From the NCBI GenBank assembly GCA_027485405.1, contig JAIXRB010000196.1, positions 1 to 9,683 of the forward strand: DNA of 9,683 nt, written 5' to 3'. Origin of the DNA: Leptospiraceae bacterium. GTDB lineage: Bacteria; Spirochaetota; Leptospiria; Leptospirales; Leptospiraceae. A program made the translations under genes and the position numbers. Below, piece by piece: positions 6,354-9,683 of this stretch. The first letter of the stretch is position 1. Every line of letters begins with the position of its first letter. The notes below the pieces were generated by a model. It was not told the DNA's origin. It saw only the letters and a program-made list of their open reading frames with translations, and did not search any database.

Positions 6354-7316
6354 CTATTTTACAGTTTTAATGTATTCGATTAAATTCGCGACTTCTTCAT
6401 CGGAAAGTTGCCCTTGGTAGATAGGCATTGCCGCTGGGTAACCTTCCACTATTTTTGCTGATGAAACCAAAATGGACTCTTTCAAATAGTTTTCGTCGGC
6501 AGAAGCAGATGTTCCATCTGCGAACTTGCGAGCCAGACCATAAACACCTTTAAATGTTGGACCTACAACTCGAGTTCCATCGAGAGAATGACAGCTAGCG
6601 CAACCCTTCTGAGCAAACAAAGCCTTTCCTTTGTCGGCTGGAGTATCTGCTCCTTTTTTCTCGGAATGGTACCAAGTGGCAAATTCGTCAGAAGGTACGA
6701 CTTTGATCTTGATCATCATACCTGAGTGCTTGGTTCCGCAGTATTCCGTACAGAAAACAATGAATTCTCCTGTTTGATTTGGTTCAAACCAAAGCTCAGT
6801 GAATTTTCCAGGAATTGCATCTTGTTTTACTCGAAATGCTGGAACGTAAAAACTATGGATAACGTCCTTTGAAGTTAAAACTATCTTTGTCGCTTTGTTT
6901 ACAGGAACAACCATAGGCTCGTTTGCTGAGCTATACATTTCTTTTCCGTTTTGGTAAGAATATGTCCAAGCCCATTGCTCTGCTGTTACGTGGATTTCAT
7001 TGTCTACGACTTCGGGAATGATTCGCAGTTTATTGAAGATTACCATACCCCAATAGAAGATGGCGAGCATGATCAAAAGCGGAATGAATGACCATAAGAA
7101 CTCTGCAAAGTTGTTGTGAGTGATATAGGCGGATTTTTGATCCACTGTAGTTCTTTTGAATTTAACTAAGAACCAGGTCATGCCACCTATTAGAATAACG
7201 AATGCAATCAGACTCGAGATGATCAAGAAAGCGTATAACATATCCACTTCTTTTGCTATCTCGGTAGCCTGAATTGGCATAAACGTGTTTGCTGTTAGAG
7301 TTGAAATCCAGTTCAT
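6354..7316 (-). CDS. coxB: Cytochrome c oxidase subunit II fused to cytochrome c (caa3 type)
   Basis: 320 residues. Two membrane spans (about 27-51 and 74-94) precede the periplasmic CuA domain. CuA ligands are H154 (VIHSFYVPAFRVKQD), C189, E191, C193, H197 and M200 in FCTEYCGTKHSGMM. The aromatic path WAWTYSY lies at 115-121. A C-terminal cytochrome c domain (about 224-320) has the heme c motif C239-A-S-C242-H243 and a likely axial Met at 297 (YPAAMPIY). The fusion makes this a caa3-type enzyme that can take electrons from a soluble or membrane donor through its own heme c. No lipobox or clear cleavable signal is seen at the N-terminus. The ATG directly follows the TAG of the SCO gene with no gap, and AGGGG at 7325-7329 is 8 bases upstream. 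Confidence 0.97.
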   Translation of the reverse strand: MNWISTLTANTFMPIQATEIAKEVDMLYAFLIISSLIAFVILIGGMTWFLVKFKRTTVDQKSAYITHNNFAEFLWSFIPLLIMLAIFYWGMVIFNKLRIIPEVVDNEIHVTAEQWAWTYSYQNGKEMYSSANEPMVVPVNKATKIVLTSKDVIHSFYVPAFRVKQDAIPGKFTELWFEPNQTGEFIVFCTEYCGTKHSGMMIKIKVVPSDEFATWYHSEKKGADTPADKGKALFAQKGCASCHSLDGTRVVGPTFKGVYGLARKFADGTSASADENYLKESILVSSAKIVEGYPAAMPIYQGQLSDEEVANLIEYIKTVK

Positions 7317-8153
7317 CTAAGTAACCCCTCTCGGTAGATTTGTGTTGTTTTTTCGCCAGTTGACAATTAGGAACGAAGCGAGAACTACAAAAGTTAGACC
7401 GCCGCCGATTTGCATCATCCTGTATGCGTATATCGTATATTTATTTTTTTTGGGGTCAAATTGAAAACAAAATAAAGCCATTCGATCCACAAAAGTACCG
7501 ATTTTACCGCCAGAAGCCTCAATGAGAGCCAGTTTCAAATCCGTTGGGTTCCAATCGATACCTTGAAAAATCCGCGAAACCTTTCCCTCTGGAGTCAACA
7601 CATACAAACCACTGGCATGGATGTATTGTTGGCTGTCTTCGTCCCATCGATAACGGAATTGCAAGTCTTCGGTCAATCGCTGGATGGAATCACTGTCTCC
7701 GGTCAAAAGGAAAAAACCGTTCTCTGCTTCTTTTCGATCGTATTCTTGGAGGTAAGCCATGCGTTTCGGCAAAGACACTTCCTTGTCCTCTTTCGGATTT
7801 ATCGAAAAAGCGACATAAGAGAATTCTTTGCCCGCAGTCCAATCCATCTTCCGCAATACCTTTGTTACCCCATTCATATGGATATTGCACAAGGTAGGAC
7901 ATTTAAAGTAAACTGGGGAGAGCAAAATGGGCTTCCCCTGGTTTCCTAAACTAGAAAGCTTCAGTGTCGCTCCCGTATGGTCTTGGAACGGAAGATCCCA
8001 ATTTAAAGATTTGCCAGTGACATCGGAAAAACCGATGTCTTTCAGCTCTTTTGGGAGTTTGTTATCCTTGGTGAGATTGGCATGCGGGTCGTAGCCCAAT
8101 AGGGATGTAGCTAAAAATAGAGTCGATATGGCGAGAAACTGGCTCGACTTCAA
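7317..8153 (-). CDS. SCO1/SenC-type copper chaperone for cytochrome oxidase
   Basis: 278 residues. SCO proteins have a thioredoxin fold, bind copper with two cysteines and a histidine, and help load the CuA site of subunit II. All three ligands are present: C85 and C89 in YFKCPTLCNIH and H179 in YIHASGLYVLTPEG. A hydrophobic N-terminus (about 5-20, no cysteine lipobox) looks like a signal peptide, and a second hydrophobic span lies near the C-terminus (about 247-266) with a basic tail, so the domain is probably periplasmic and anchored at its C-terminus. The start is TTG at 8153, six bases after the stop of the small upstream gene, with no obvious Shine-Dalgarno, so it is probably translated by coupling. 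It sits directly upstream of coxB, its expected client. Symbol left open because sco, senC and others are all in use. Confidence 0.92.
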   Translation of the reverse strand: MKSSQFLAISTLFLATSLLGYDPHANLTKDNKLPKELKDIGFSDVTGKSLNWDLPFQDHTGATLKLSSLGNQGKPILLSPVYFKCPTLCNIHMNGVTKVLRKMDWTAGKEFSYVAFSINPKEDKEVSLPKRMAYLQEYDRKEAENGFFLLTGDSDSIQRLTEDLQFRYRWDEDSQQYIHASGLYVLTPEGKVSRIFQGIDWNPTDLKLALIEASGGKIGTFVDRMALFCFQFDPKKNKYTIYAYRMMQIGGGLTFVVLASFLIVNWRKNNTNLPRGVT

Positions 8154-8159
8154 TATCGT

Positions 8160-8312
8160 CTATTTGCTCGATTCATTTCCGTAGTTTTCACCTGGATTGC
8201 TAGGAATGCCTGGGTGAACAAAGGAAATATACACAAAGAAAAGTAGGTTTGCCGCTAAAGTTATTAAAAAAGTCCAGTAGCCAGCCTTGTTGTAAAGGTC
8301 GTTCTTGTTCAT
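8160..8312 (-). CDS. Small single-span membrane protein at the head of the cox operon
   Basis: A 50-residue frame from ATG at 8312 to TAG at 8160-8162. I do not recognise the family. A short polar N-terminus (MNKNDLYNKAGY) is followed by one membrane span (about 13-34, WTFLITLAANLLFFVYISFV) and a short hydrophilic tail with HPGIPSNPGENYGNESSK. AGGA at 8317-8320 lies only four bases before the ATG, with GAAGG slightly further up. It ends six bases before the SCO start and is in the same frame as it. Position, strand, Shine-Dalgarno and coupling support a real gene. By place and topology it could be an oxidase assembly factor or a small accessory subunit, but that is inference only. Confidence 0.7.
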   Translation of the reverse strand: MNKNDLYNKAGYWTFLITLAANLLFFVYISFVHPGIPSNPGENYGNESSK

Positions 8313-8328
8313 AAAATCCTGCCTTCTC

Positions 8329-8358
8329 TCTATATGACGACTGGCTTTAAATCCTCAA
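8329..8358 (-). promoter_or_regulatory. Weak promoter candidate for the cox operon
   Basis: On the minus strand TTGAGG (8358-8353) and TATAGA (8334-8329) are separated by 18 bases, each matching four of six consensus positions. It would give a leader of only about 12 nt. It is the best pair I found in front of the operon, but it is weak. Confidence 0.25.
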
Positions 8359-8362
8359 ACAA

Positions 8363-8377
8363 TTTTTAGTCTAAAAA
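8363..8377. promoter_or_regulatory. 7-1-7 palindrome between the divergent cox and ctaA operons
   Basis: TTTTTAG, one base, CTAAAAA: a perfect 15-bp palindrome near the middle of the 124-bp spacer (8313-8436). Its 7-1-7 geometry is that of Fur/PerR family boxes, but the sequence is A/T-rich and not a clear match to any of them. It lies just upstream of the weak cox promoter candidate. No convincing ctaA promoter was found in the rest of the spacer. Confidence 0.35.
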
Positions 8378-8436
8378 ATGTAAAATTATTTTCTGCAAAG
8401 AAAATGAAATCAGTTTGGATTTAAGGGTCTCCCATT

Positions 8437-9306
8437 TTGAAAATTTCAAAGCTTTATTATACGATTTCTGGTTTGATTCTTTTTAACCTACTTTACGGAC
8501 CTTTAGTTCGCGCTACCGATTCGGGACTTGCCTGTCCAGATTGGCCACTCTGCCATGGAAAATTTGTCCCCGAGTGGACTTTTCAAATCTTTATGGAAGT
8601 TGGGCATCGCTATTATTCGGGGCTTTTGGGCCTTGTGGTTCTTGCTGGTTTTCTTTACATCGTCTTAAATCCGCAACGCAAAGCTAAGTTTGGAAGTCTT
8701 GCTCTTGTTTCTATGATTCTATTGGGAACTCAAGTTACTCTAGGGGCTTTGACCGTAACAAAGCTATTAAATCCAAGCACAGTTAATTTGCATCTTTTGA
8801 ATGCCATTGCTCTTTTGACAGTGTGTTATACTATTGCCCGTATTGATTCTGAGAAAGCAGAATCAAAATGGAATTTCCGTCAACCAGGGAACTATTTACT
8901 TTTTTTTGTTTCCGCAATGATTGGTTATCAAATCATTTTGGGTGGGAAAGTAAGTTCGAATTATGCTGGTTTGGCTTGCCCTGATTTTCCATTGTGCTAT
9001 GGTTCTTGGTTCCCGGAAATGGTGGGTCCCATTCGCTACCAAATGGAGCACCGCTGGTTTGCCTATCTTGTTTCGGCTTTGGTCTTGGGAACCACGGCAT
9101 TTGGGATTTTTAATTGGAACAATCCACAGACAAAATTCTATTTAAAGATAAGTTCGTATCTGATTGTACTCCAAGTTGTGGTTGGAGCCTTGAACGTAAT
9201 TTACCTGCTCCCTAAATTTCTTACTGCATTCCATACTCTCAATGCTGTTTTTGTATTCTTGGCATTTTACACTGCTTGCTTTTACCATTTCCGAACCACA
9301 AAATGA
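8437..9306 (+). CDS. ctaA: Heme A synthase (CtaA/COX15 family)
   Basis: 289 residues, eight expected membrane spans. It oxidises the methyl group of heme O to the formyl group of heme A, the cofactor of the neighbouring oxidase. The two halves are internally similar: GLACPDWPLCHG (30-41) and GLACPDFPLCYG (178-189) each carry a cysteine pair (C33/C39, C181/C187). Likely heme-binding histidines are H57 (MEVGHRYYSG, with E54), H119 (HLLNA), H205 (MEHRW) and H266 (HTLNA). Start TTG at 8437 has AAGGG at 8423-8427 nine bases upstream. No ATG is available nearby in frame. The stop overlaps the ctaB start as ATGA. It is transcribed away from the cox operon. Confidence 0.95.
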   Translation: MKISKLYYTISGLILFNLLYGPLVRATDSGLACPDWPLCHGKFVPEWTFQIFMEVGHRYYSGLLGLVVLAGFLYIVLNPQRKAKFGSLALVSMILLGTQVTLGALTVTKLLNPSTVNLHLLNAIALLTVCYTIARIDSEKAESKWNFRQPGNYLLFFVSAMIGYQIILGGKVSSNYAGLACPDFPLCYGSWFPEMVGPIRYQMEHRWFAYLVSALVLGTTAFGIFNWNNPQTKFYLKISSYLIVLQVVVGALNVIYLLPKFLTAFHTLNAVFVFLAFYTACFYHFRTTK

Positions 9307-9683
9307 GCCATTACCTGAAAATCTGGAACCAATTGACGAAACCTAGGGTAAGTCTCTTAGTTCTAGCGACTGTATTGCCTGGGCTATTTCTAGGCGGAAA
9401 AGAAGCTCCGAGCCTTTCTCTTTTGGGTTTTACTTTGTTCGGTACTTATTTGATGGGATCTGCTTCTTTCATATTCAACCAGTATATTGAACGTGACAAA
9501 GATGCCGTAATGTATCGTACAAAAGGTCGACCTATTCCCTCTGGGCTTGTAAGCCCTGGGCAAGCTTTAGGCCTAGGATCGATAACTACAATTCTTGCCT
9601 TTGGCATTCTCCTTTACAAAGTAAATCTTCTGACAGCCTTGTGCGCATTTGGTGCTTTGATTCTGTATGTTTTCCTCTATACA
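9303..9683 (+). CDS. ctaB: Protoheme IX farnesyltransferase (heme O synthase), N-terminal part
   Basis: 127 codons are visible and the frame is open at the right edge (family length is about 290-300 residues). It attaches a farnesyl chain to protoheme to give heme O, the substrate of CtaA. The UbiA-family prenyl-diphosphate motif is complete: N59, then ERDKDAVMYRTKGRPIPSG at 63-81 with D65, D67, R72 and R76. KPRVSLLVLATVLPGLFLGG at 13-32 is the typical first span of CtaB/CyoE proteins. The ATG at 9303 overlaps the ctaA TGA by four bases (ATGA), so the two are translationally coupled. Confidence 0.95.
   Translation, partial: MSHYLKIWNQLTKPRVSLLVLATVLPGLFLGGKEAPSLSLLGFTLFGTYLMGSASFIFNQYIERDKDAVMYRTKGRPIPSGLVSPGQALGLGSITTILAFGILLYKVNLLTALCAFGALILYVFLYT

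Noticed and set aside
7544..7949. Plus-strand frames of 117 and 128 codons opposite the SCO gene
   Set aside because: They overlap each other in different frames and lie against a gene with all copper ligands intact.
8963..9145. 60-codon frame within ctaA
   Set aside because: Same-strand shadow in another frame of a clear heme A synthase.
1..9683. CRISPR array, insertion sequence, tRNA, toxin-antitoxin or defence system
   Set aside because: No spaced direct repeats, transposase motifs, cloverleaf sequences or such gene pairs were seen. The lone PIN domain is fused to membrane spans and TRAM, not a VapC toxin with an antitoxin partner.

Overview
The window looks like a chromosomal segment from a spirochaete of the genus Leptospira. 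This is inferred from the moderately AT-rich base composition, the gene set (carD next to a membrane PIN/TRAM gene, a caa3-type oxidase operon divergent from ctaA-ctaB), an Lnt-type protein and the general protein style. The genus is not proven by any single marker, and no rRNA, tRNA, mobile element or CRISPR array is visible. Every gene has a plausible housekeeping role. I see no sign of a defence, mobile or other novel multigene system.

Left part (1-3240, all minus strand, read right to left): a SPOR-domain membrane protein (2629-3240), then a CarD-type RNA polymerase-binding regulator (1928-2506) with a near-consensus sigma70 promoter in front, a membrane-anchored PIN/TRAM protein of the YacL type (850-1887), and the N-terminal half of apolipoprotein N-acyltransferase, Lnt (1-811, running off the left edge). 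carD, the PIN/TRAM gene and lnt are separated by about 40 bp each with no terminator between them, so they probably form one transcript.

Middle part (3355-8312, minus strand): a compact cytochrome c oxidase operon. The order of transcription is a 50-residue single-span membrane protein (8160-8312), a SCO/SenC copper chaperone (7317-8153), CoxB with a fused C-terminal cytochrome c (6354-7316), CoxA (4726-6342), CoxC (3963-4739) and CoxD (3355-3951). Junctions overlap, touch, or place the Shine-Dalgarno sequence over the preceding stop codon. A hairpin cluster at 3283-3331 closes the operon. Together these genes encode a caa3-type oxidase: electrons enter through the tethered heme c and CuA of CoxB and pass to heme a and the heme a3/CuB centre of CoxA. 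The SCO protein probably serves CuA assembly. CoxA has YSHPAV in place of the usual proton-channel glutamate, which puts it in the A2 subfamily of heme-copper oxidases.

Right part (8437-9683, plus strand): ctaA (heme A synthase) and the start of ctaB (heme O synthase, running off the right edge), overlapping by ATGA. They make the heme A that CoxA needs. They diverge from the oxidase operon across a 124-bp spacer with a perfect 7-1-7 palindrome that could be a shared operator.

The most useful observations beyond a standard annotation are the 50-aa gene at the head of the cox operon, the extended N-terminus of CoxD with a Glu/His-rich linker, the expanded loop in CoxC, the palindrome over the carD -10 box, and the 7-1-7 palindrome between the divergent operons. 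There is no gene-free stretch longer than about 125 bp.
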